Shown: positions 1-8,100 of the stretch, one piece after another
How the letters are laid out: every line of letters begins with the position of its first letter
Position numbering within the stretch: the stretch's first letter is position 1
Source: Oscillochloris sp. ZM17-4
Lineage (GTDB): Bacteria; Chloroflexota; Chloroflexia; Chloroflexales; Chloroflexaceae
DNA: 41,477 nt
Reading direction: 5' to 3'
NCBI RefSeq assembly: GCF_019599295.1
Contig: NZ_JAIEWN010000015.1
Coordinates: 54,230-95,706, forward strand
Program-made: the position numbers and the translations under genes
Notes under the pieces: model-generated
Database searches by the model: none
Told to the model about the DNA's origin: nothing
The model's input: only the letters and a program-made list of their open reading frames with translations

Positions 1-130
1 CCGCGAAGCTCAAGCGCCAAGTTGCAGTGGTCACTGCGCAGATCTGAGCGGTGCGACATAACGGCCTCCTTTTTCGCCGGCATTCGTCGGCCAGTTGCAG
101 TGGTCACTGCGCAGATCTGAGCAGTGCGAC
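1..130. CRISPR. Tail of a CRISPR-like array: two 37-nt repeats and one 36-nt spacer
   Basis: Two near-identical 37-nt units lie at 21-57 and 94-130. They differ at one base (G at 50, A at 123) and are separated by a unique 36-nt segment (58-93); bases 1-20 look like the end of another spacer. Each unit contains a 6-bp inverted repeat (GCAGTG/CACTGC) near its 5' end and finishes with the 8-nt handle-like sequence [G/A]GTGCGAC. The geometry is typical of a CRISPR array. Only two clear units are inside the window and no cas gene is visible, so the array must continue upstream for this to be a functional locus. Shorter matches to the repeat end occur at 159-165, 194-201 and 235-242 and look like degenerate terminal repeats. 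A non-CRISPR direct repeat cannot be excluded. Confidence 0.6.
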
Positions 131-193
131 GCGGATGGTCATCCCTCAAAACGATCAACTGCGACGCGAATCTGAGCCGCGCAAGAAGTGTAC

Positions 194-340
194 GGTGCGA
201 CTCGTCTTCAAAACCAGTGGGCGCGGAAGTGCATAGTGCGACTGGTCTTCAAAACCAGTGTGCGAGAGGCTTGCCCCCTGGACTTCAAGGAATTCAGGGA
301 ACTTCAAAAAATCCAGGGTTCAAGTTCAAAAAATCCGGGT
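194..340 (+). repeat. Degenerate repeat ends followed by copies of the tRNA-Sec anticodon arm
   Basis: A 25-nt segment occurs twice, at 195-219 and 236-260, with one difference. Each copy starts with GTGCGAC, the 3' end of the upstream 37-nt repeats, and continues into a sequence containing CTTCAAA. Bases 201-226 match 24 of 26 bases of the tRNA-Sec gene on the other strand (421 down to 396), covering its anticodon arm and the start of its variable arm. The second copy folds as a perfect ACTGGT/ACCAGT stem around CTTCAAA. Weaker CTTCAA- or TTCAAA-containing variants follow around 282, 301 and 325. No full cloverleaf could be built here. The function is unknown. Confidence 0.55.
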
Positions 341-354
341 AATTTTACAACATC

Positions 355-448
355 CGAGAGCGCGTGGGGGTCGAACCCACCGGCGCGGCTCGTCACCGCG
401 CCCACCCGTTTTGAAGACGAGGGCAGCCACCGGGCCACATCCGCTCTC
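355..448 (-). tRNA. selC: Selenocysteine tRNA (anticodon UCA)
   Basis: The minus strand folds as a tRNA-Sec about 94 nt long. The acceptor arm GAGAGCGG pairs with GCGCTCTC, with one mismatch at the inner end. There is an extended D arm, an anticodon stem around the loop CTTCAAA (anticodon TCA, at 412-414), a long variable arm with a 7-bp GGCGCGG/CCGCGCC stem, and a T arm GTGGG-TTCGACC-CCCAC. The UCA anticodon, the long acceptor/T stack and the long extra arm are diagnostic of tRNA-Sec. The discriminator base is G, and CCA is not encoded. This implies a UGA-recoding system (SelA, SelB, SelD) elsewhere in the genome; none of those genes is in the window. Confidence 0.9.
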
Positions 449-518
449 GCCGCCGATTGTAGGGGCGGATCGCCCCTGTGTCAATATCTCTGTGCATAGA
501 GGCGACGGGGGGCATGGC

Positions 519-554
519 GGTGCTGAGCTAGCGCCACTGCGCTAGCTCAGCACC
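519..554. terminator. 16-bp perfect palindrome overlapping the proB stop
   Basis: A perfect 16-bp stem (GGTGCTGAGCTAGCGC and its complement) surrounds a 4-nt loop. The TAG stop of proB (542-544) lies inside the stem. No T tract follows, so it could be a weak terminator, an mRNA-stabilising hairpin, or another member of the stop-overlapping palindromes seen in this window. Confidence 0.6.
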
Positions 555-1666
555 ACCATATCGTCGCGGTGGACCACCTCGGGGCCGTAGTCGTAGCCGA
601 GGGCCTCGGCGATCTGGGCCGAGCGCATGCCGCAGATGATCCCGATGTCGGCGGCGCGGTACTGGGTCAGGCCGCGGGCGATCTCGCGGCCGTCGGGCGC
701 GTAGATCCGCACCGTCTGCCCACGGTCGAAGCTGCCGTCCACCGCGACGATCCCGGCCGGCAGCAGGCTCTTGCCCTGGCGGGTGAGCGCCGCCACCGCC
801 CCGGCGTCCACCACCAGCTGGCTGTGGCGCACCGTCTCGGCCAGCAGCCAGCGCTTGCGCGACTCGAGGTGGCTGACGGCGCTGGGGAAGCGCGTGCCGA
901 CCCGCTCGCCGCGGGCGACCCGCAGGATCACGTCGGGCTCGGCGCCGCTGGCGATCACCACGCTGGTGCCCGAGCGGGTGGCCAGGTCGGCGGCCTGGAT
1001 CTTGGTGCGCATGCCCCCGGTGCCGCGGGCCGTCCCGGCGCCGCCGGCCATCTCCCAGATCCGCTCATCGATCGCGGGCACCTCGCTGAGCAGCCGGGCC
1101 GCCGGGTCACTGCGCGGGTCGGCGCTGTAGAGCCCGTCGATGTCGGTCAGGATCAGCAGCAGGTCGGCGTCGATCAGGCCGGCCACCAGGGCCGAGAGGT
1201 TGTCGTTGTCGCCGACGCGTATCTCGGCGGTGACGAGGGCGTCGTTCTCGTTGATGATCGGCACGATCCCGCGCTCGATGCAGAGGTTCAGGGTGTTGCG
1301 GGCGTTCAGGTAGCGCCGCCGGTCGCGCAGGTCGTCGCGGGTGAGCAGGGCCTGGGCCACCTGGAGGCCGTAGAGCTCGAAGAGCTGCTCGTAGAGGTGC
1401 ATGAGCCGGCTCTGGCCGACGGCGGCGAACATCTGTTTGAGCGGCACGTTGGCCCGGGCGCGCTGCTGGGGAGCGCCGCCGAGGCGCTCCCGGCCGGCGG
1501 CGATCGCCCCCGAGGAGACCAGGGCCACGTGGACGCCGGCGGCGCGCAGGGCGGCCACCTGGCGGGCCAGGTCCACCATATAGGGCCGGTTGAGCCGGTC
1601 GGTGCCGGCGGTGAGCACGCTGGTGCCGAGCTTGATCACCAGCCGGCGCGGGAGTGGGTGGTTCAT
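542..1666 (-). CDS. proB: Glutamate 5-kinase
   Basis: It phosphorylates L-glutamate to gamma-glutamyl phosphate, the first step of proline synthesis, in the cytoplasm. The 374-residue length fits the kinase-plus-PUA form of the family. The amino-acid-kinase domain covers about residues 7-255, with the ATP-binding start KLGTSVL (from Lys12), SSGAIAAG near residue 51, the glutamate/nucleotide segment NENDALV near 140 and LTDIDGLYSADPR further on. A PUA domain occupies about residues 280-365. The ATG at 1666 has no strong ribosome-binding site, but the protein begins where the family normally does. Its 3' end runs into a palindrome and its 5' side adjoins a heptamer-repeat array. proA is not in the window. 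It is not LysZ, the kinase the lysine operon lacks, because the PUA domain is specific to ProB. Confidence 0.95.
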   Translation of the reverse strand: MNHPLPRRLVIKLGTSVLTAGTDRLNRPYMVDLARQVAALRAAGVHVALVSSGAIAAGRERLGGAPQQRARANVPLKQMFAAVGQSRLMHLYEQLFELYGLQVAQALLTRDDLRDRRRYLNARNTLNLCIERGIVPIINENDALVTAEIRVGDNDNLSALVAGLIDADLLLILTDIDGLYSADPRSDPAARLLSEVPAIDERIWEMAGGAGTARGTGGMRTKIQAADLATRSGTSVVIASGAEPDVILRVARGERVGTRFPSAVSHLESRKRWLLAETVRHSQLVVDAGAVAALTRQGKSLLPAGIVAVDGSFDRGQTVRIYAPDGREIARGLTQYRAADIGIICGMRSAQIAEALGYDYGPEVVHRDDMVVLS

Positions 1667-1684
1667 TCAAGGAGCTTTTGCTAG

Positions 1685-1806
1685 GCGAGGGGACAGGGGA
1701 CAGGGGACAGGGGACAGGGGACAGGGGACAGGGGATATCACGCTCCGGATCTATTCCCTGTGTCACGCTCCGGATCTGTCCCCTGTCCCCTGTCCCCTGT
1801 CCCCTC
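1685..1806. repeat. Inverted arrays of the heptamer GGGGACA
   Basis: Six tandem GGGGACA units (about 1689-1734) face about four units of the complement (about 1777-1805). The spacer holds a direct repeat of TCACGCTCCGGATCT. The right arm ends at the TGA stop of the aldehyde oxidoreductase gene (1805-1807). The array fills the gap between proB and that gene and could form a long hairpin. It belongs to a family of 7-nt arrays found repeatedly in this window. Confidence 0.85.
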
Positions 1807-3598
1807 ACGGCTTGATGCCGAGCTCCGCGAGGCGCTCGTCCGTCGGGTTGCCATCGGCGCCCCAGCCGTGGCGGCGGTAGTACTCGGCCAGCAGGTCGGC
1901 GAGGCGGGGCATATGGCCGGCGGCGCGCCCCTCGTCGAGGGGGGTCTCGCTCCAGCGCGCGGGCAGCTCGTCGAGCGCGCCGTTATCGGCGTAGCGGCGG
2001 GCGAAGAGCCGCTCGACGGTGATGATCCGCTCGCCGATGCGCGCCATGTCCGAGCCGCTCACCGCGCTGCCGGTGGCCGTGATCAGGGCCAGCAGTTCGC
2101 CGGGCGAGATCTGGTAGGCCATCAGGCCGAGGCGGCGGCAGATCCCGGCGGAGTCGAGCATGGCGGCGAACCGCTCGTGCCAGATCAGGCGCAGCGCCTT
2201 GCCCTTCACCGCCTGGGGGTGCGACGGCTCATCGGGCAGCCAGGCCGGCGGGTCGGGGATCAGCTCCTCGTAGGCCATGGCGTAGCGGTAGTCGCCGCCG
2301 ATCGGCGCGGTGGCCATGGCCAGGGCGATCTCGGTGAGCGCCCGCGGGTCGAGGGCGGGCATGGCCAGGCCCTTCACCTGCGGGGCGAAGGCGGCGCCGC
2401 CCCAGAAGACATCGGCGATCTCGCCGATGCCGAGGGAGAGCATGTCGCGCCGCTCCTGGCGCACCGCCAGGCGATCCAGGGCGGCGAGCACCGCCTCATC
2501 GCTGCCCCAGGGCAGCGTGCCCGACAGGTTGAGCCCCTCGGCCTGGCACTCCATCAGGAAGGCCACGGCGGCGCTGGCCGAGGCCGGGTCGAGGCCCAGC
2601 CTGAGGCAGCGGTCGGCGATCAGCAGCAGGGTGTCGGGGCTGGAGATGCCGCAGCGCGCGCCGAATCCAGCCACCAGCTCCAGCTCGGGCAGCGGCACCG
2701 TCTCGCCGGAGCGGCGCTGGGTGTCGAAGTAGCAGGGCATGGGGCAGCCGTCGCAGCCGCGGCTGTCGCGCTTGCCGCGCATGGCCAGCGAGCTGCGCAT
2801 GTGGCCAACGCCGTCGCTCAGGTGGGCGTCGCGGCCATTGTGCGCGGTGAGGCCCCCCCACTCGATCGCCTGGGTGAGGAGGTGGCCGCTGCCGATCTCG
2901 CGCAGGCCGGCCGCCAGCTGGCTGGACTCGACCCGCCGGCGCACCACATCCATCGCCGCGCCGAGGCGGCGCTCATCGGCGATGGCGATCGGCGGGCCGC
3001 TGCGCACGGCGATCGCCTTCAGGCGCTTGTTGCCCATCACCGCGCCCGGCCCCGCCGGCTCGGCCATGTAGCGGCCCTCGGCCACGATGCTCGCGTAGGC
3101 CACCTCGGCCTCGCCGGCTGGCCCCAGGCATGCCACGCGGAAGTCGTCGCCGAGGTCGGCCCGGATGGCCTCGTTCGTCTCCAGGGTGTCGCGCCCGACC
3201 AGGTGCGACGCCGGGCGCAGGCGCACCTGGCCGCCGTCGATCACCAGGTAGCACCAGTCAGGGGCCTGCCCGCGGATGATCAGCAGGTCGTAGCCGGCCT
3301 GGCGCAGGGCCGCCCCCCAGTGGCCCTGGCCCCAGCTGTAGCCGATGCTGCCGGTGATCGGCGAGCGCGTGCCCACCACGAAGCCGCCGGTGGCGAAGGC
3401 GCCGGTGCCGGCCAGCGGGCCGGCGGAGAAGATCAGCAGGTTCTCGGGGGCGAGGGGCGGCGTGTCGGCCGGCAGGTGGCTCCAGAGCAGCCAGGCGATG
3501 GCCCCGCGCCCGCCAAGATAGTCACGCTCGACGGTGGCCGGGAGCTGCTGGCGCGCGTGTCCGCGCTCCAGATCTACAGTGAGGGTACGCAGTGCCAT
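1805..3598 (-). CDS. Tungsten-containing aldehyde:ferredoxin oxidoreductase
   Basis: Members of the AOR family oxidise aldehydes to carboxylic acids and pass electrons to ferredoxin, using a tungstopterin and one [4Fe-4S] cluster. The 597-residue length matches the family. The N-terminal AOR domain covers roughly residues 1-205, with LGGRGAIAWLL near 29 and GPLAGTGAFATGGFVVGTRS near 60. The cluster motif CDGCPMPC (C-x2-C-x3-C) is near residues 278-285, and the expected fourth cysteine lies in DSAGICRRLG near the C terminus. Substrate and metal cannot be read from the sequence. The gene is divergent from a cyclic-nucleotide-binding Fe-S protein starting at 3761, a plausible electron partner or regulator. 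No in-frame UGA interrupts it, so it is not a selenoprotein despite the nearby tRNA-Sec. Confidence 0.88.
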   Translation of the reverse strand: MALRTLTVDLERGHARQQLPATVERDYLGGRGAIAWLLWSHLPADTPPLAPENLLIFSAGPLAGTGAFATGGFVVGTRSPITGSIGYSWGQGHWGAALRQAGYDLLIIRGQAPDWCYLVIDGGQVRLRPASHLVGRDTLETNEAIRADLGDDFRVACLGPAGEAEVAYASIVAEGRYMAEPAGPGAVMGNKRLKAIAVRSGPPIAIADERRLGAAMDVVRRRVESSQLAAGLREIGSGHLLTQAIEWGGLTAHNGRDAHLSDGVGHMRSSLAMRGKRDSRGCDGCPMPCYFDTQRRSGETVPLPELELVAGFGARCGISSPDTLLLIADRCLRLGLDPASASAAVAFLMECQAEGLNLSGTLPWGSDEAVLAALDRLAVRQERRDMLSLGIGEIADVFWGGAAFAPQVKGLAMPALDPRALTEIALAMATAPIGGDYRYAMAYEELIPDPPAWLPDEPSHPQAVKGKALRLIWHERFAAMLDSAGICRRLGLMAYQISPGELLALITATGSAVSGSDMARIGERIITVERLFARRYADNGALDELPARWSETPLDEGRAAGHMPRLADLLAEYYRRHGWGADGNPTDERLAELGIKP

Positions 3599-3760
3599 GC
3601 GGGTGACTGTTCAGGCGCAGCGTGCCGCGCCCACCTGGGGCGCAAGTGATCGCGCCCGTGCTCGTTGGGATGTACGATAGCGTGCCACCACTATTATACA
3701 GCCCCGTGTATCCCTATGGTACAATGCATGGGCCGCATGAGACACTAGACAGAGGTTGAT
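3599..3760. promoter_or_regulatory. Divergent intergenic region between AOR and the Fe-S protein gene
   Basis: This 162-bp stretch must hold the start signals of both flanking genes. A TATAAT on the minus strand (3693-3698) and a TACAAT on the plus strand (3720-3725) are -10-like, but neither has a convincing -35 at the right spacing. A GAGG ribosome-binding site lies five bases before the ATG at 3761. Confidence 0.35.
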
Positions 3761-5197
3761 ATGGCCGCCAAGAACGGCCAGGCGCGCGTATCCACCGCCG
3801 CCCAGGCCCGCATCGCGCGTCAGGCCCAGCGTCGCCAGGAGTCCCTGGATCTGCTGGGCGCCCTCGACTGCCTGCGCGGCGTGCCGGCCGGTGAGCTCGC
3901 GCGCCTGATCGAGCAGGGGGTGGTTCGCGCCTTCGCCCCCGGCGCCACCATCTTCGGCAAGCAGAAGCGTGACCGCTTCATCTTCATCGTGCTGCGCGGG
4001 GATCTCCAGCTCCGCATGCGCGACAAGGACGGCCGCGAGGTGCTGATAGGCGTGCTCGGCCCCGGCGACTGCTGCGGCGAGGGGCCGCTCTTCGGCGACT
4101 TCTTCCGCCGCATGAGCGCCCAGTCCCTCAGCGGCTGCTACCTGCTCCAGGTGCCCCTCGCCGACCTGCGCGAGTCGCTGGGCATGATGCCCATGCTCGC
4201 CACCGCCCTGCGCAAGGTCTACAAGCGCCGCCTCGTGGAGTGTACCCTGGCGCGGGTGCCCCTCCTCGGCCAGCTCCCGCCCGTCGAGCGCATGGGCCTG
4301 GCGAGCAGCCTGCGGCCATCCAGCTTCAGCCGCGGCAGTCTGCTCATCCGCGAGGGCGATAGCGCCAACGCCCTCTACCTGATCGAGAGCGGCCAGGTGC
4401 TTGTCGAGCAGGGCGGCCAGACGGTGGCCACCCTCGGCGAGGGCGACTTCTTCGGCGAGATCGCCCTGCTCACCCGCCAGCCCCACCGCGCCAGTATCCG
4501 CGCGATCACCCCCGTCGATCTGCTCGCCCTGCCCAGCCCAGACTTTCACCAGCTCATCCGCGACCGGCCGCAGCTTGAGGTGAGCCTGCGCGCGGTGATC
4601 GAGAGCCGCACCCGCAACAACGCCGCTGTCCACCAGGATCAGGCACGCGCCCTCGGCCTGACCCAGGCGGTGGACAACGGGCTGCTGCGCGGCACCCACC
4701 TGCTCGTGCGCACGCCGAGCCTCTGCCCGCCCGGCTGCCGGATCTGCGAGGAGGCCTGCGTCGGCCGCCACGGCCACCAGCGGCTGCACATGGGCGGCAC
4801 CATGGTCGATGGCCTCGATGTGCTCGACGCCTGCCGCCAGTGTAGCGTCGGCCCCGAGTGCGTCGAGGCCTGCCCCGAGGACGCCTTCGCGCGCACCGAG
4901 GACGGCATTCTGATCATCACCGACGCGTGTACCGGCTGCGGCGACTGTGTCACGGCCTGCCCCTACCACGCCGTCGACAGCGTGCCCCAGGATGCGCAGC
5001 AGCTGCCCTCCGGCCCGCTCTGGGATCTGCTCCGCCAGGCCCGCAGCCAGATCCAGCGCAGGAAGCACATCCCGCTGACCCAGACCCAGCGCGCCGATAA
5101 GTGCGACCTCTGCCACGGCCACGCCGACCAGGCCTGCGTCAGCGCGTGCCCCACCGGTGCCCTGCGCCTCGTGCCCGTCGAGGAGATGTTCCAGTAG
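3761..5197 (+). CDS. Protein with two cyclic-nucleotide-binding domains and ferredoxin-type Fe-S motifs
   Basis: The 478-residue protein has two CRP-like cyclic-nucleotide-binding domains (about 30-150 and 160-280; the second contains FGEIALLTRQPHRAS, close to the phosphate-binding cassette). A cysteine-rich C-terminal half follows (about 320-478) with CPPGCRICEEAC, CRQCSVGPECVEACP, CTGCGDCVTACP and CDLCHGHADQACVSACP. This resembles the electron-transfer subunits of molybdo/tungsto-oxidoreductases with a ligand-sensing front end. The start has a GAGG box. Divergent pairing with the aldehyde oxidoreductase suggests that it accepts or controls electrons from that enzyme; this is inference. Its 3' end overlaps the convergent phosphatase gene by 59 bp. 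No DNA-binding domain was recognised, so it is probably not a CRP-type transcription factor. Confidence 0.85.
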   Translation: MAAKNGQARVSTAAQARIARQAQRRQESLDLLGALDCLRGVPAGELARLIEQGVVRAFAPGATIFGKQKRDRFIFIVLRGDLQLRMRDKDGREVLIGVLGPGDCCGEGPLFGDFFRRMSAQSLSGCYLLQVPLADLRESLGMMPMLATALRKVYKRRLVECTLARVPLLGQLPPVERMGLASSLRPSSFSRGSLLIREGDSANALYLIESGQVLVEQGGQTVATLGEGDFFGEIALLTRQPHRASIRAITPVDLLALPSPDFHQLIRDRPQLEVSLRAVIESRTRNNAAVHQDQARALGLTQAVDNGLLRGTHLLVRTPSLCPPGCRICEEACVGRHGHQRLHMGGTMVDGLDVLDACRQCSVGPECVEACPEDAFARTEDGILIITDACTGCGDCVTACPYHAVDSVPQDAQQLPSGPLWDLLRQARSQIQRRKHIPLTQTQRADKCDLCHGHADQACVSACPTGALRLVPVEEMFQ

Positions 5198-8100
5198 GGG
5201 CGCGGCCGTGCTGGTCCACCGCGCCGACGATCGCCCGCACGATCGCCGGCGCGTCCTCGCCGGCGTGGGCCGCGATCACCCCGCGCAGCCGCTCCACCCC
5301 GAACTCGCGCTGGGCGTCGTCGATCGCCTCTGTCACCCCGTCGGTGTAGCAGACCAGCACATCCCCCGGGTCGAGCGAGATCGCTGCCTCGCTCAGGCTG
5401 ATCTCCTCGAGCACGCCGAGGGCGATCCCGGGCGTGCGCAGCTCGTCGAAGGTGCCGGCGTCCGGCCGGTAGAGCAGCGGCGGGTTGTGGCCGGCCGAGG
5501 TGTAGCGCAGCCGCCCGCTCTCGGTGTCGAGCAGCCCGTAGAACAGCGTGACAAACATGCCCGACTCGGAGTCGCGGGTGATCCAGCGGTTGGCCCGCTC
5601 CATCGCCGCCGGCGGCGCCGACCCGTCCAGGGCGGCGGCGCGCACCAGCGAGCGCGACATCGCCATGAACATGGCCGCCGGCACGCCCTTGTCGCTCACG
5701 TCGGCGATCACAAAGCCGAGAAAGGATGAAGGATGAAGGATGAAGGATGAGTCGCCGCCAGCGCTGTCTGGCAGCGACTCATCAGTGACCGCCCGATCTT
5801 CATCCTTCATCCTTCTCCCTTCTACCTTTCGTAGCGGCCAGAAGTCGTAGAAGTCGCCGCCGACGAGGCGGGCCGAGCGCCAGGCGGCGTCGATCTGCCA
5901 GCCGGCGATCTGCGGCGGGTGGGCGGGCAGCAGCGCCGTCTGGATCTCGCGGGCCACCCGCAGCTCCTGCTCCATGCGCCCGGCCTCCTCGGCCTCGCGG
6001 GCCAGCAGCAGGCTCTCCAGGGCTCCCGCCACCTGGGCGGCGGCCCCCGTGCTCAGGTTGATCTGGCGGCTGTCCAGCACGATATCGGGGTCGTCCCAGT
6101 CGAAGATCAGCGCGCCGAGCAGGCTGGCCCGGGCCAGCATCGGCAGGGCCACCAGGGTGCCGCTGCCCGCCGGCCCGATCAGCTGCGGCCACTCCGCCGG
6201 GTGTGACTGGGCGCGCGGAAGCACCAGCGGGCGCGTGGGCGCCTCGCCGTCGGCGACTGGCGCGCGCAGCCGGGCCAGCAGGGGCGCCGCATCCAGCCCG
6301 ACCGGCTGCCCGACCAGCTTGTCGCGCAGATCGCCCGGCAGCCCGTAGGCCGCCAGCAGCGCGAAGTGGCCCTCGCGCACCCAGAGCAGACAGTAGCAGC
6401 GGCTGCAGCCGAGCAGCAGCGGCGGCATCCGCACCACCGTCGAGAGCAGCGTGTCGAGGGTGCTGGCCCTGCCGATGTTCTCGGACATCTGGAGCAGCGC
6501 GTTCAGCGTCCAGGCCTGCTCCTGCTGGGCCGTGTAGGTGTTGGCGCTGTCGATGGCCACGGCGATCTGGCCGGCCAGGGTCTGCATCACAAACAGGTCG
6601 TCGGCGTCGAAGTCGCTCACCTGATCGCTCTGGACATCCAGCACCCCGATCACGTGCTCGCCGATCCGCAGCGGCACGGCCAGCTCGGAGCGGGTGTCCT
6701 TGGCGTCGCGGATGTAGCGCGGGTCGAGGCGCACATCGCCCACCAGCACCGCCGCGCGGCTGGCCGCCGCGCTGCCCACCACGCCCTGGCCGAGCCGCAT
6801 CGGCTCGGCGGCGATGATCTCCTGGCGCGAGAGGTCGGCGGTGCTGGCGCGGAAGCGGATCGCCTGCCCGCCATCGTCGATGGTGAAGATATGCACCGGG
6901 TGGTAGCCGAAGTGCTCGCGGATGAGCCGCACGATCGAGGGCAGCAGCTCCTCCAGGTTGAGGATGGCGGTGATCTGCTCGCTGACCTCGTGGATGGCCT
7001 GGAGCTGGATGGCGCGCTGGCTGGCCTGGCGGAAGGCCCGCGCCCTGGTGATCGCCACGGCGGCCTGGTCGGCGATCAGCGAGAGCATGCGCAGGTCGTT
7101 GGCCCCGAAGGCCGAGGGCTGGTAGCTCTGCACCGAGATCGAGCCGATCACATCCTCGCCGGCGATCAGCGGCACATAGATCCCCGAGCGCGGCGGGCGC
7201 TCGCTCTGGTAGCGCGGGCGCGCCGGCAGCCGGCTCATCTCCTGGGCGAAGTCCTCCACCAGCAGCGCCCGCCCGGTCTGCCGGATCCAGCCGATGATCC
7301 CGTCGCCCGCCGCGAGGTCGACGGTGAGCCGCGGCAGGCGCACGCGGTCCTGGACGCGCACCATGAGCGTGTAGTCGCTGCCGTCGAAGAGGCCGAGGTG
7401 GAAGGATCCGGTGTCGATCACCTTGCTGGCCTCGCGGTAGATCAGCTCGCAGAGGGCCTCGGCGTCTAGCTCGCTGCGGATGATCGCCCGGCTGGCCTCG
7501 TTGAGCATGGCCAGCTCGCGCACCGAGCGGCGCTGCGACAGGAGGTTGACGCTGGCCCGGCGCACGGCGACGGCGGCGGCGATCAGGGCCAGGCCGGCCA
7601 GGCAGAAGTAGCCCACGCCGAGCCGGAGGTAGATCGCCGCGCCGAGCAGGGCCAGCGGCAGCGGGGCCAGCTCGACGCCGAGGGCCAGCCGCCAGGTGGA
7701 GCGCCACCAGGTGGTCACGCCGCTGCGGCCGCCCTGCAGGTACTCGCGGCCGATCCGGCCGAGCTGGAGCGAGGCCGCCGAGCAGAGGATCGTCCAGAGC
7801 AGCAGCGCCTCAGGGTTCAGCGTGGCCGGGTCGTACTGCGGCGCGCCCAGCGCGGCGCTGGCCAGGGCCGCCCCGCCGAGGATGCCGACGGCGCGCACCC
7901 CGCCGCGCAGGAAGGGCCGGGCCAGCAGCAGGTAGACGCTGCGCGGGCGGCGGTAGACGAAGGGCAGCAGCGCGCCGGAGAGCAGGCCCTCCCAGGCGGC
8001 GAGCAGCGCGGCCGGGGCCGGGCCGAGGGCGAGGGCGGCCATGACCAGCACCAGGCCGCCCATGCTGTGGGCGTCGGTGGGCGGCACGCGGAAGCTGAGC

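Noticed and set aside
190-340. Second functional tRNA-Sec on the plus strand
   Set aside because: Anticodon-arm-like segments are present, but no acceptor or T stem can be paired around them.
569-1684. Long plus-strand frame opposite proB
   Set aside because: Antisense shadow of a GC-rich gene; low-complexity Gly/Ala/His composition and no domain.
1805-3598. Aldehyde oxidoreductase as a selenoprotein read through TGA
   Set aside because: The protein is full length before the TGA stop, and the sequence after it is the GGGGACA array.
1760-3649. Long plus-strand frame opposite the aldehyde oxidoreductase
   Set aside because: Composition is Ala/Gly/His-rich shadow translation with no motifs; the minus-strand gene is clear.
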